Source: JAMXLO01 sp963794185 (GTDB lineage Bacteria; Pseudomonadota; Alphaproteobacteria; Acetobacterales; Acetobacteraceae). Taken from it: DNA of 64,000 bases. The first letter of the stretch is position 1. Each line of letters begins with the position of its first letter. Shown here piece by piece: positions 1 to 8,387 of the stretch. The stretch covers positions 62,001 to 126,000 of the forward strand of contig CAWCDM010000113.1 in the NCBI GenBank assembly GCA_963794185.1. The letters are read 5' to 3'. Below the pieces are notes generated by a model. That model saw only the letters and a list, made by a program, of their open reading frames with translations, was not told the origin of the DNA and ran no database searches. The position numbers and the translations under genes were made by a program.

Positions 1-16
1 CCACCTGACCGCCGCA

Positions 17-883
17 ATGGCGCGGGTTGCCGAGGTGGTGGAGGCTGCGTTGGAGGCGTTGCTGCCGGAGCCGGAAGGGGCCGAGGCGCGCCTGGCGGAC
101 GCGATGCAGTATGCGACGCTGGGTGGTGGCAAGCGGCTGAGGGCGTTCCTGGTAATGCAGAGCGCCGCCCTGTTCGCCGTGTCGGAGACCTGCGCGGCGC
201 GCGTGGCAGCTTCGATCGAGATGCTGCACGCCTATTCGCTGGTTCACGACGACCTGCCGGCCATGGACGACGATGACCTGCGACGGGGCAAGCCCTCGAC
301 GCACAAGGAGTTCGACGAGGCCACGGCGATCCTGGCCGGCGACGCGCTGCAGACCCGTGCCTTTGAGGTCCTGGCCGAACCCGACACCCATTCGGACCCG
401 CAGGCGCGCTGCGAGCTGGTCGCGGCGCTGGGTGCGGCAGCCGGTGCGCGGGGCATGGCGGGCGGGCAGATGATCGACATGCTGGCAGAGGGCCAGACGC
501 TGGATGGGCCTGCCGTGACCCGGCTGCAGGCCCTGAAGACCGGACGGCTGATCCAGTTCAGCGCGGAGGCGGGCGCCATCCTCGGCCGGGCGCCCCTTGC
601 GCAGAGGCACCATCTGGCTGCCTATGGGCGCGACCTCGGGGCCGCCTTCCAGATCGCTGACGATCTGCTGGACGCGGAAGGCAGCACGGAGGAGACCGGC
701 AAGACCGCCGGGAAGGATGCGGCCGCCGGCAAGGCGACGATGGTCGCGGTCCTGGGGAGCGAACGGGCGCGATTGCAGGCCGAGTTGCTGGCGCGCCAGG
801 CAGCCGGACACCTGGAAGGGTTCGGCGAACGAGCGGCATTGCTGCGATCGCTGGCGTCCTATGTGGTGACGCGACGGAACTGA
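17..883 (+). CDS. ispA: Farnesyl diphosphate synthase (polyprenyl synthetase)
   Basis: Condenses IPP with DMAPP and GPP to farnesyl diphosphate, the precursor of squalene and hopanoids, in the cytoplasm. Both aspartate-rich metal-binding motifs are visible: DDLPAMD at residues 78-84 (first motif) and DDLLD at 215-219. The GGGKR substrate loop is at 36-40. The 288-residue length fits the short-chain trans-prenyltransferase family. The frame stays open to the left edge of the window and the upstream codons read LTAA, so the true start may lie outside; the ATG at 17 is the first one visible. It is followed 37 bp later by dxs, and this ispA-dxs pairing is common in alphaproteobacteria. Family assignment is firm; exact chain length is inferred. 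Confidence 0.93.
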   Translation: MARVAEVVEAALEALLPEPEGAEARLADAMQYATLGGGKRLRAFLVMQSAALFAVSETCAARVAASIEMLHAYSLVHDDLPAMDDDDLRRGKPSTHKEFDEATAILAGDALQTRAFEVLAEPDTHSDPQARCELVAALGAAAGARGMAGGQMIDMLAEGQTLDGPAVTRLQALKTGRLIQFSAEAGAILGRAPLAQRHHLAAYGRDLGAAFQIADDLLDAEGSTEETGKTAGKDAAAGKATMVAVLGSERARLQAELLARQAAGHLEGFGERAALLRSLASYVVTRRN

Positions 884-920
884 AGTTCGGAGTCGGAGAG
901 AGAGCAAGCAATGAGTTCCT

Positions 921-2870
921 GTGAACACGCCGCTGTTGGACCGCGTCCGCTATCCGGCGGATCTGCGCAATTTCTCCCTGGAGCAATTGCGTCAGCTTGC
1001 GGACGAACTGCGGGCGGAGACGATCGACGCGGTTTCCGTGACCGGCGGGCACCTGGGGGCCTCGCTCGGCGTGGTGGAACTGACGGTCGCCATTCATGCG
1101 ATCTTCGATACGCCGCACGACAGGCTGATCTGGGATGTGGGGCATCAGGCCTATCCGCACAAAATCCTGACCGGGCGACGCGATCGCATCCGGACGCTTC
1201 GCCAGGGCGGCGGGCTGTCCGGCTTCACCCGGCGGGCGGAGAGCGAATACGACCCGTTCGGCGCGGCGCATTCCTCGACGTCGATCTCGGCCGGGCTCGG
1301 CATGGCGGTCGCGCGCGATCTCAAGAACCAGCAGGCGGTGCTCGAGGGACGCGCCGAGCGCGATGAACGCAACGTGATCTGCGTGATCGGCGACGGCGCG
1401 ATGAGCGCTGGCATGGCGTACGAGGCGATGAACAACGCCGGTGCGCGGCATTCGCGGCTGATCGTGGTGCTGAACGACAACGACATGTCGATCGCGCCGC
1501 CGGTGGGGGCGATGTCGGCCTACCTGTCGCGGCTGATGTCATCGCGCAGCTTCCTGTCGCTGCGTGAGCTGGCCTCACGGATGGCGCGGCGCTTCCCCAA
1601 GGGCATCGAGCGGACGGCGCGGCGGGCGGAGGAATACGCCCGAGGCATGCTGACTGGCGGCACGCTGTTCGAGGAGCTGGGGTTCTACTACGTGGGCCCG
1701 ATCGACGGGCACAACCTGGACCATCTGATCCCGGTGCTGCGGAACGTCCGCGAGGCGGAGGAGACCGGCCCGATCCTGGTCCACGCGATCACCAAGAAGG
1801 GCAAGGGCTACGCCAAAGCAGAGGCATCGGCCGACAAGCTGCACAGCGTCTCGAAGTTCAACGTGATCACCGGCGAGCAGGCGAAGGCGCCGCCGGGGCC
1901 GCCCAGCTACACCAGGGTGTTCGCCGACGCGCTGATCGCCGAGGCGGAGCGCGATCCCACCATAGTGGCGATCACCGCGGCCATGCCGTCCGGCACCGGG
2001 CTGGACCGTTTCGGCGCGCGGTTCCCCGAGCGCTGCTTCGACGTGGGCATCGCCGAGCAGCACGGCGTGACCTTCGCGGCCGGATTGGCGACCGAGGGGA
2101 TGAAGCCGTTCTGCGCCATCTACTCGACGTTCCTGCAGCGCGCCTATGACCAGGTGGTGCACGACGTGGCGATCCAGGGACTGCCGGTGCGCTTCGCGCT
2201 GGACCGGGCGGGGCCGGTGGGCGCTGATGGGGCGACCCATTCGGGCAGTTTCGACCTCGCGTATCTCGGCTGTCTGCCAGGGTTCGTGCTGATGGCGCCG
2301 TCGGACGAGGCGGAGCTGGTGCATGCGGTGGCGACCGCGGCGTCGATCGGCGACCGGCCGAGCGCGCTGCGCTATCCGCGCGGCGACGGCGTGGGGGTGG
2401 AACTGCCGGCCCGCGGCGAAGTGTGGGCGCTGGGCAAGGGGCGGGTGGTCCGGGAAGGCGGCAGCGTGGCGATCCTGTCGCTGGGGCCGCGGCTTGCGGA
2501 TGCCCTGCGCGCGGCGGATGAGCTTGCGGCGCGGGGATTGCCGACCACGGTCGCCGATGCGCGCTTCGCCAAGCCGCTGGATACCGCGCTGGTGGAACGG
2601 CTGGCGCACCACCACGAGGTGCTGATCACCATCGAGGAGGGCTCGATCGGCGGGTTCGGCTCCGCAGTGCTGCACCATCTGGCGTGGAAGGGGCTGCTCG
2701 ACAGCGGGCTGAAGGTGCGCCCGATGGTGCTGCCCGACTGGTTCATCGACCACGACTCGCAGGCCAAGCAACTGGCCGAGGCGCGGCTGACCGCGAAGGA
2801 CATCGTGGCGACGGCGCTCGAGGCGATCGGGCTGAAGGGGAAGCTGCCGCAGGCGGCGAGCGCTGGTTGA
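921..2870 (+). CDS. dxs: 1-deoxy-D-xylulose-5-phosphate synthase
   Basis: First enzyme of the MEP isoprenoid pathway; it joins pyruvate and glyceraldehyde 3-phosphate using thiamine diphosphate. The 649-residue protein shows the ThDP/Mg motif GDGAMSAGMAYEAMNNAG from about residue 157, the GHNLDHLIPVL segment, the transketolase-type pyrimidine domain (FDVGIAEQHGVTFAAGLA) and a C-terminal transketolase domain. The start is a GTG at 921; the ATG at 911 is in another frame and gives only a short reading frame. The stop TGA overlaps the TTG start of hpnI by 4 bp, so the two are translationally coupled. No damage is seen. Confidence 0.96.
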   Translation: MNTPLLDRVRYPADLRNFSLEQLRQLADELRAETIDAVSVTGGHLGASLGVVELTVAIHAIFDTPHDRLIWDVGHQAYPHKILTGRRDRIRTLRQGGGLSGFTRRAESEYDPFGAAHSSTSISAGLGMAVARDLKNQQAVLEGRAERDERNVICVIGDGAMSAGMAYEAMNNAGARHSRLIVVLNDNDMSIAPPVGAMSAYLSRLMSSRSFLSLRELASRMARRFPKGIERTARRAEEYARGMLTGGTLFEELGFYYVGPIDGHNLDHLIPVLRNVREAEETGPILVHAITKKGKGYAKAEASADKLHSVSKFNVITGEQAKAPPGPPSYTRVFADALIAEAERDPTIVAITAAMPSGTGLDRFGARFPERCFDVGIAEQHGVTFAAGLATEGMKPFCAIYSTFLQRAYDQVVHDVAIQGLPVRFALDRAGPVGADGATHSGSFDLAYLGCLPGFVLMAPSDEAELVHAVATAASIGDRPSALRYPRGDGVGVELPARGEVWALGKGRVVREGGSVAILSLGPRLADALRAADELAARGLPTTVADARFAKPLDTALVERLAHHHEVLITIEEGSIGGFGSAVLHHLAWKGLLDSGLKVRPMVLPDWFIDHDSQAKQLAEARLTAKDIVATALEAIGLKGKLPQAASAG

Positions 2871-4045
2871 TCCTGGCCGCGCTGGCGGCGGGACTGTCGG
2901 CGATCGGGGTGGTGCAGGTCATCTCGGGGTGGGCGGCGGTGCGGCGGTTCGCTGCCCGCAACCCCCGGCTGCCTGCGGATGAGGGGGCCGTCCCACCGAT
3001 CACCGTACTCAAGCCGCTGCACGGCGATGAACCATTGCTGGAGGAGGCGCTCGCCAGCATCTGCGGGCAGGATTTCCCGATCTGGCAAGTGGTGTTCGGC
3101 GTGCAGGATTCCGGCGACACGGCACTGCCGGTGGTTCGGCGGCTGGAGGCACGATTTCCCGAATGCGACATCGCGGTGGTCGTCGATCCGACACTGCATG
3201 GACCGAACCGCAAGGTGGGAAACCTGATCAACATGCTGCCGGCGGCGAAACACGATGTGCTGGTGATCGCGGATTTAGACCTGCACGTGGCGCCGGACTA
3301 CCTGCGGCGGCTGGCGGCGGCGCTGCGGGCGCCGGGGGTCGGGCTGGTGACCACGCTGTATGCGGGGCTTCCCCTCCCACCGCCCTTGGTCCGCTTCGCT
3401 GCCCAAGGGCGGGGGGAGGGGTCCGCCCCCCGCCGTCTCCCAGGCATCCTCGGCGCGACCCAGATCAACCAGTGCTTCCTCCCAGGTGCCCTGCTCGCGC
3501 GCACGCTCGGTCGGCAGGACTGCCTCGGCGCAACCATGGCGCTGCGCCGCGACACGCTGGCGCGGATCGGCGGCCTGCCCGCCCTGGTGAACCACCTCGC
3601 CGACGACAATGTGCTCGGGCGGCTGGTCCAGGGGCTCGGCCTAAAGGTGCGCCTGGCCGATACCGTGCCGGCCACCACGGTGCCAGAGACGACGTTCGCT
3701 GCGCTGTGGCGGCACGAACTGCGCTGGGCGCGGACGATCCGCGCGCTGGTGCCGGTCCAGTTCGCCGCTTCGGTGCTGCAATATCCGCTGGCCTGGGCCG
3801 CGCTCGCCGTCCTGCTCGCCGGGGGCGCGCTCTGGTCGCTGGCCTGGTTCGCCGCCGCCTGGGCGATCCGCGCCCTGACCGCACGCGGGATCGACCGGGC
3901 GCTCGGGCTTGCTTTCGCCTCCCCGGTCTGGCTTCTGCCGTTGCGCGAGCTTATGTCGGTCGCCGTGATGGCCGCGAGCTACGCCGGCCGCGAGGTCGAT
4001 TGGCGCGGCCATCGGTTGCAAGCTGAAGGACTGAACCCGCGATGA
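2867..4045 (+). CDS. hpnI: Hopanoid biosynthesis glycosyltransferase HpnI
   Basis: Family 2 glycosyltransferase that adds N-acetylglucosamine to bacteriohopanetetrol in the cyclitol-ether branch of hopanoid synthesis; membrane associated. The N-terminal segment is hydrophobic, followed by PITVLKPLHGDEPLLEEAL, a metal-binding ADLDLHV near residue 135, a QxxRW-type HELRWARTIR, and C-terminal membrane segments. I start it at TTG 2867, overlapping the dxs stop by 4 bp; longer in-frame starts lie wholly inside dxs. Odd: residues about 168-191 (LPPPLVRFAAQGRGEGSAPRR) do not look like HpnI and are encoded by a 19-bp-stem palindrome at 3371-3421, apparently an in-frame insertion. The enzyme reads through it. 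Confidence 0.9.
   Translation: MILAALAAGLSAIGVVQVISGWAAVRRFAARNPRLPADEGAVPPITVLKPLHGDEPLLEEALASICGQDFPIWQVVFGVQDSGDTALPVVRRLEARFPECDIAVVVDPTLHGPNRKVGNLINMLPAAKHDVLVIADLDLHVAPDYLRRLAAALRAPGVGLVTTLYAGLPLPPPLVRFAAQGRGEGSAPRRLPGILGATQINQCFLPGALLARTLGRQDCLGATMALRRDTLARIGGLPALVNHLADDNVLGRLVQGLGLKVRLADTVPATTVPETTFAALWRHELRWARTIRALVPVQFAASVLQYPLAWAALAVLLAGGALWSLAWFAAAWAIRALTARGIDRALGLAFASPVWLLPLRELMSVAVMAASYAGREVDWRGHRLQAEGLNPR
3371..3421. repeat. GC-rich palindromic element inside hpnI
   Basis: An inverted repeat with arms at 3371-3389 and 3403-3421. The arms are 19 bp with a single mismatch (A opposite G) around a 13-base loop. The arm type (CCCCTCCC at one end, GGGAGGGG at the other) resembles the extragenic palindromes at 57.95-58.08 kb. 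Its reading frame is open and it adds about 20 residues to HpnI. It could affect translation or be a processed mobile palindrome; only the symmetry and open frame are seen directly. Confidence 0.8.
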
Positions 4046-5469
4046 TGAAGACGCTGTTCCTGCATCCGCCGTCGTTCGACGGGTTCGATGGCGGCGCCGG
4101 CTCGCGCTACCAGGCGCGGCGGGAGATCCGCAGCTTCTGGTATCCGACCTGGCTCGCACAGCCCGCCGCGCTGGTCTCCGGCAGCAGGCTGATCGACGCA
4201 CCGCCCGCCGGCATCGGGCTCGCCGAGGTGACGCGCCAGGCGCGGGACTACGAGCTGTGCGTGATCCACACCTCGACGCCGTCCTTCGCGTCGGATGTGA
4301 AGGTGGCGGAGGCGCTGAAGCAGGAAAATCCGGCGCTGAAGATCGGCTTCGTCGGCGCCAAGGTTGCGGTGCAGCCGGAGGAGAGCCTGGCGCAGGGCCC
4401 ACCCATTGATTTCGTCGCCCGCAACGAGTTCGACTTCACGGTGAAGGAGATCGCCGAGGGCCGCGACTGGGCCTCGGTCGATGGCATCTCTTATCGCAAT
4501 GGCACGGGCCGGATCGTGCACAACGGGGATCGGGAAATCCTCGAGGACATGGACAGGCTGCCGTTCGTCACCGAGGTGTACAAGCGCGACCTGCACATCG
4601 AGGACTATTTCATCGGCTACCTGCTGCATCCTTACGTCTCGCTGTACACGGGGCGCGGCTGCAAGTCGCGCTGCACGTTCTGCCTGTGGCCGCAGACGGT
4701 GGGCGGACATCGGTATCGCGTGCGCTCGCCGGAGCATGTGGCGGAAGAGATCAAGCTGGCGAAGGTGTATTTTCCGCAAGTCCGGGAATTCTTCTTCGAC
4801 GACGATACGTTCACCGACAATCTGCCGCGCGCCGAGGCGATCGCGCGCGAGCTTGGCAGGCTGGGCGTGACGTGGTCGTGCAACGCCAAGGCGAACGTGC
4901 CGCGCGACACGCTGAAGGTGCTGAAGGACAATGGGCTGCGGCTGCTGCTGGTGGGGTACGAGAGCGGCAACCAGCAGATCCTCTACAACATCAAGAAGGG
5001 CATGCGGATCGAGGTGGCGAAGCGCTTCACGCGCGACTGCCACGAACTGGGGATCAAGATCCACGGCACCTTCATCCTGGGTCTGCCGGGCGAGACGCAG
5101 GCCACCATCGAGGAGACGATCCGGTTCGCCACCGAGATCAACCCGCACACCATCCAGGTGTCGCTGGCGGCGCCGTATCCAGGGACGTTTCTGTACAACC
5201 AGGCGGTCGAGAACGGCTGGCTGGATGCCGAGCATGCGGAGCTGGTGGACGAACACGGCGTGCAGATCGCGCCGCTGTCATATGAGCATCTGTCGCACAC
5301 CGAAATCTTCGACAACGTCGAGACGTTCTACCGGCGGTTCTATTTCCGCGCGCCGAAGATCGCCGCGATCGTGGGTGAGATGGTGCGCAGTCCGCAGATG
5401 ATGAAACGTCGGCTGCGTGAGGGCGTGGAGTTCTTCCAGTTCCTGCGCGAGCGGCATCGGGCGGCATAG
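4042..5469 (+). CDS. hpnJ: Hopanoid biosynthesis radical SAM protein HpnJ
   Basis: Radical SAM enzyme that rearranges the hopanoid-linked glucosamine to the cyclitol ether. The N-terminal part (residues about 50-150) is a B12-binding-like Rossmann domain. The [4Fe-4S] cluster triad is Cys207-x3-Cys211-x2-Cys214 within GRGCKSRCTFCLWP, followed by EFFFDDDTFT and a GxIxGLPGET segment typical of B12-type radical SAM proteins. The 475-residue length matches the family. The start ATG overlaps the hpnI stop (ATGATGA), so it belongs to the same operon. The deacetylase HpnK, which acts between HpnI and HpnJ, is not present in the window. Confidence 0.95.
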   Translation: MMKTLFLHPPSFDGFDGGAGSRYQARREIRSFWYPTWLAQPAALVSGSRLIDAPPAGIGLAEVTRQARDYELCVIHTSTPSFASDVKVAEALKQENPALKIGFVGAKVAVQPEESLAQGPPIDFVARNEFDFTVKEIAEGRDWASVDGISYRNGTGRIVHNGDREILEDMDRLPFVTEVYKRDLHIEDYFIGYLLHPYVSLYTGRGCKSRCTFCLWPQTVGGHRYRVRSPEHVAEEIKLAKVYFPQVREFFFDDDTFTDNLPRAEAIARELGRLGVTWSCNAKANVPRDTLKVLKDNGLRLLLVGYESGNQQILYNIKKGMRIEVAKRFTRDCHELGIKIHGTFILGLPGETQATIEETIRFATEINPHTIQVSLAAPYPGTFLYNQAVENGWLDAEHAELVDEHGVQIAPLSYEHLSHTEIFDNVETFYRRFYFRAPKIAAIVGEMVRSPQMMKRRLREGVEFFQFLRERHRAA

Positions 5470-5640
5470 CGCTGGATCGATGCGCTGACGCATACTGTTC
5501 CGCTGCGAGGCGCGTGAATTTCGTCACGACCGCGTGCGCCGGATAACGTTCCGATGACACCAGCAGGTTAAGCGAATGGTTATGAACCAAGCCTGCATAC
5601 GCGCACTATATCGGCATCGCCTCATCGGGGAGATGCACGC

Positions 5641-6348
5641 ATGGCCATCTTCGTGACCCTGCTGGCAGCTCAGATCGCATCACGGCGCTTTATTCCGATG
5701 CTGTATTCGGCGGTGATCGTCGCAACCACCACCTGCGGCACCACGATGTCGGATTACCTGACCCGAACCGCGGGCCTCGGCTATGCCAGGTCGTCGGTCC
5801 TGCTGTTCATGATACTGATGGCGGTTCTGCTCGTATGGCGTCTCGTCGTCGGGTCGGTATCGGTCGATCGGATCGCGACGCCGCGGGTGGAGCTGTTCTA
5901 TTGGACCGCAATCCTGTTGTCCAACACGCTCGGCACAGCGCTGGGCGATGCCGCGGCGGACACGACAGGCCTCGGCTATGAAGGCGGCACGCTGGTGTTC
6001 GCGGGCGCCTTGGCGGTCATCGCGGCGGCGTATTGCAGGACGCGCCTGTCGCACACGCTGCTGTTCTGGGCGGCGTTCATTCTGACCAGGCCGCTCGGCG
6101 CGACACTTGGGGATCTGCTGACCAAGCCGCACGCAGATGGTGGGCTGGCCCTGAGCCGGATCGAATCCTCGTTGATCATTGCGGCCTTCATCGTCGGATG
6201 CGTGCTGTTCACGTCGCAGAGGTCGGAGCAGCCAGCCGATACAGCGCGGGACCGCCTGACGGCGGAATTGCGGACGGATGAGCGCGGCGCACGTCGGCCA
6301 GGCGTCCGCTTGCAGCGAGCCGACCGAGCGACCATTCCCCCCCCGTGA
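5641..6348 (+). CDS. COG4705-type integral membrane protein, N-terminally short
   Basis: Multi-pass inner-membrane protein of unknown function. It has two and a half copies of the family module, seen as GTTMSDYLTR, GTALGDAAAD and RPLGATLGDLL, each ending a hydrophobic helix. Family members usually start with another module of about 60 residues, which is absent here; the first residues (FVTLLAAQIASRRFIPMLY) match the middle of a typical member. The last 30 residues are a hydrophilic tail rich in Arg. The gene stands alone 171 bp after hpnJ. It may be a genuinely short form or a 5'-truncated gene; I saw no coding remnant of the missing module upstream. Confidence 0.6.
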   Translation: MAIFVTLLAAQIASRRFIPMLYSAVIVATTTCGTTMSDYLTRTAGLGYARSSVLLFMILMAVLLVWRLVVGSVSVDRIATPRVELFYWTAILLSNTLGTALGDAAADTTGLGYEGGTLVFAGALAVIAAAYCRTRLSHTLLFWAAFILTRPLGATLGDLLTKPHADGGLALSRIESSLIIAAFIVGCVLFTSQRSEQPADTARDRLTAELRTDERGARRPGVRLQRADRATIPPP

Positions 6349-6928
6349 CTACCGCCCTGAACATGCCGTTGCGCCGAATGACCGTCGCCGAGTTCCTCGA
6401 TTGGGACTCCGGCGACCGCTCTGGCGCGCTCTGGCAACTGCGCGACGGCGAGCCGGAGATGATGGCGCCGTCATCCGACGCGCACGGTTCCATCCAGGCG
6501 CGGATAGCGCAGTTGCTCGGGGTGCACCTCGACGCGCGCGGCGGTCAGTGAGGGTGGTCGTCGCACCGGGCGTCGTTCCCAGCCAGCGCTCCGAGGAGAA
6601 CTGCCTTGTGCCGGACCTCGGCGTCACCTGCGCACGGCCCACGGGCGCACGGTTGATGCATGAGCCTGTCGTCCTGATCGAGGTCCTATCCCCGACAAAC
6701 GTATCGAAGACGCGGGCGAATGTGCGGGCCTACATGACGATCCCGACGGTCGCCGAAATCGTGGTCGTGCGCTCGACCTCGGTTGCCGCGGGGGTCTTGC
6801 GGCGGCAAGCCGACGGTTCATGGCCGGCGCAGCCGGAGCTCGTTGCGGGCGGCAGAGTGCTTCGGCTTGACAGCATCGGCTTCGCTGAACCGCTGCGCTC
6901 GGCCTACCGCACGACAGGGCTGGAGTAG
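6345..6928 (+). pseudogene. Uma2-family putative restriction endonuclease, frameshifted
   Basis: Uma2 (DUF820) proteins are PD-(D/E)xK nuclease-fold proteins of mostly unknown biological role. The N-terminal half (RMTVAEFLDWDS, WQLRDGEPEMMAP, IQARIAQLLGVHLDARGG) reads from the ATG at 6345 and stops at 6551. The C-terminal half (VVVAPGVVPSQRSEENCLVPDLGV, VVLIEVLSPTN, RANVRAYMTIPTVAEIVVVRS) continues in another frame to 6928. The conserved acidic and IEVLS elements of the nuclease core are therefore split by a shift near 6540-6550. It overlaps the end of the upstream gene by 4 bp. Family call is good; whether it is truly dead depends on confirming the shift. Confidence 0.7.
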
Positions 6929-7144
6929 GAAGGCGCTCCGACTTTCGGGAATCGCCATCCGCCCCTAAGGCCTGTCGTCAATTAGCCGGTTTCGGCCGGT
7001 GGGCGCCGCCCGCACGCTATGTGGTTGGGCCGGTCAGTCGCGATTGCCACAGTCAGCGGTAAATCGGCGGCGTGTGCTGCATCCCCGGTTCCGGCGCGGC
7101 GGTTTCTTCAATTCATAGGCGGTCAGCTTGTTGGAGGCTGACCG

Positions 7145-7480
7145 ATGATGCGGCGGTTCGGACTGCGCGACGACCAATGGGAACGGATCAAGGACCTGTT
7201 GCCCGGGCGCGAAGGCTCGGTCGGGGTGACCGCAGCGGACAATCGGATGTTCGTCGAGGCCGTGCTCTATCGTTATCGGACAGGGATGCCATGGCGCGAT
7301 CTGCCGGAGCGGTTCGGTGACGGAGTTCAGGTGCACCGGCGGTTCAGCCGTTGGGCCAAGAGCGGTGTCTGGGAGCGGGTGTTCCAACATCTCGCAGCAG
7401 ATGCCGACAACGAATATGCGATGATCGACAGCACCATTGTGCGCGCCCATCAGCATAGTGCCGGCGCCCAAAAAAAGCCA
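7145..7480 (+). mobile_element. IS5-family transposase, 5' fragment
   Basis: The first about 110 codons encode the N-terminal part of an IS5/IS427-type transposase: LRDDQWERIKDLLPG, MFVEAVLYRYRTGMPWRDLPERFG, VHRRFSRWAKSGVWERVFQHLA and the first catalytic Asp in YAMIDSTIVRAHQH. Homology stops abruptly around 7475 after AGAQKK, and the rest of the 138-residue reading frame is unrelated. A GGCCTGTCGTCAATTAG motif at about 6970 resembles IS427-type ends and may be the left terminus. The element is truncated by the opposite-strand transposase remnant that begins here; it cannot be active. Confidence 0.75.
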
Positions 7481-8240
7481 GCGAGGACCAGGCGACCAGC
7501 TCCGGGCGGGATTCCGGGCCGGAGTGCGCAGCCAAGAGCCACAGCGTCCCAGACGCGCTGAAGGCGACGGCGAGGTACTGGAGCAGTCCCTGACAGACGA
7601 CAGCCGCCTGGATGAAGACGTGGTAGGCGTGCAGCTTGCGCCTGACGGGTCGCGGATTCGGGCGACGCGCGATAAGGGCTGGTTGCCGCTGCGGCGGCGC
7701 AGCGGCTTCATGTCGGACATCCAGAAGTGGTAGCTGAACGCCGATCAGCCGCACCGCCTGCTTGAAGGTGTGTTCGACTGAGGCGCAGGCCGTAGAGGCG
7801 CGCGATCTCGATGCCGCCAAGGAAGTGTCGGTGCACATCAGGAGGCAGGAGCCTCTGGTGGGATGGATCACGCCACAGCGCACGAGCCGGCCGGCCGGGC
7901 GCCACAGCAGGGCGCGGACCTTATATTGGATGACCACCTGGCGCTCGCCTAGACGGGACTTTTCCTGTTGGCGGCCCTTGGGGTCTTCCAGCAGGGACTG
8001 AGCTTGACCTTGCGGCCATAGACCCGGGCCGGCCTCGCTTGCGCGGGCCGCGCTGCTGATGGGCGGTGTAGGCACGTCGTTGGACTTCACCGGTGACCAG
8101 GTGGTTTTCTCTTTGAGCAGGCCGGTGACGACCTTACGCGCGGCATAGTAGGCGTCGGCACAAGTAGCAGGTTTCGATGCCGACGATGCCGAGGAGCGCG
8201 ACATTGCGAGCAAGGTCGGTTGTCGCGATTGGACCACACC
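7480..8240 (-). pseudogene. Decayed DDE transposase remnant
   Basis: On the minus strand, fragments in at least three frames form a recognisable DDE transposase C-terminal half: CADAYYAARKVVTGLL, RALLWRPAGRLVRCGVIHPTRG, SCLLMCTDTSL, then HTFKQAVRLIGV, a WMSDMKPLRRRSGNQ segment, and RRKLHAYHVFIQAAVVCQGLLQYLAVA. The frames alternate, so several indels have accumulated. It abuts the IS5 fragment at its 3' end and the damaged tail of the LysR gene at its 5' end. I do not assign the IS family with certainty. No terminal repeats were found. Confidence 0.6.
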
Positions 8241-8387
8241 ACCCCTCGTGGATGCGGATGGCGAGCAGCACAGCGAAGACTCTGGCGCGGCTGAACGAGC
8301 AGGCTCACTGCCTGGAGGGAGTGTCCCAGATGTCTCGGGCTTGGTGTTCGACTCTGACTGCTGATGCAGGAGTTTGACCCCGGCATC

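Noticed and set aside
1575..2771. 398-codon minus-strand frame inside dxs
   Set aside because: Antisense to the intact dxs gene; no domain is seen.
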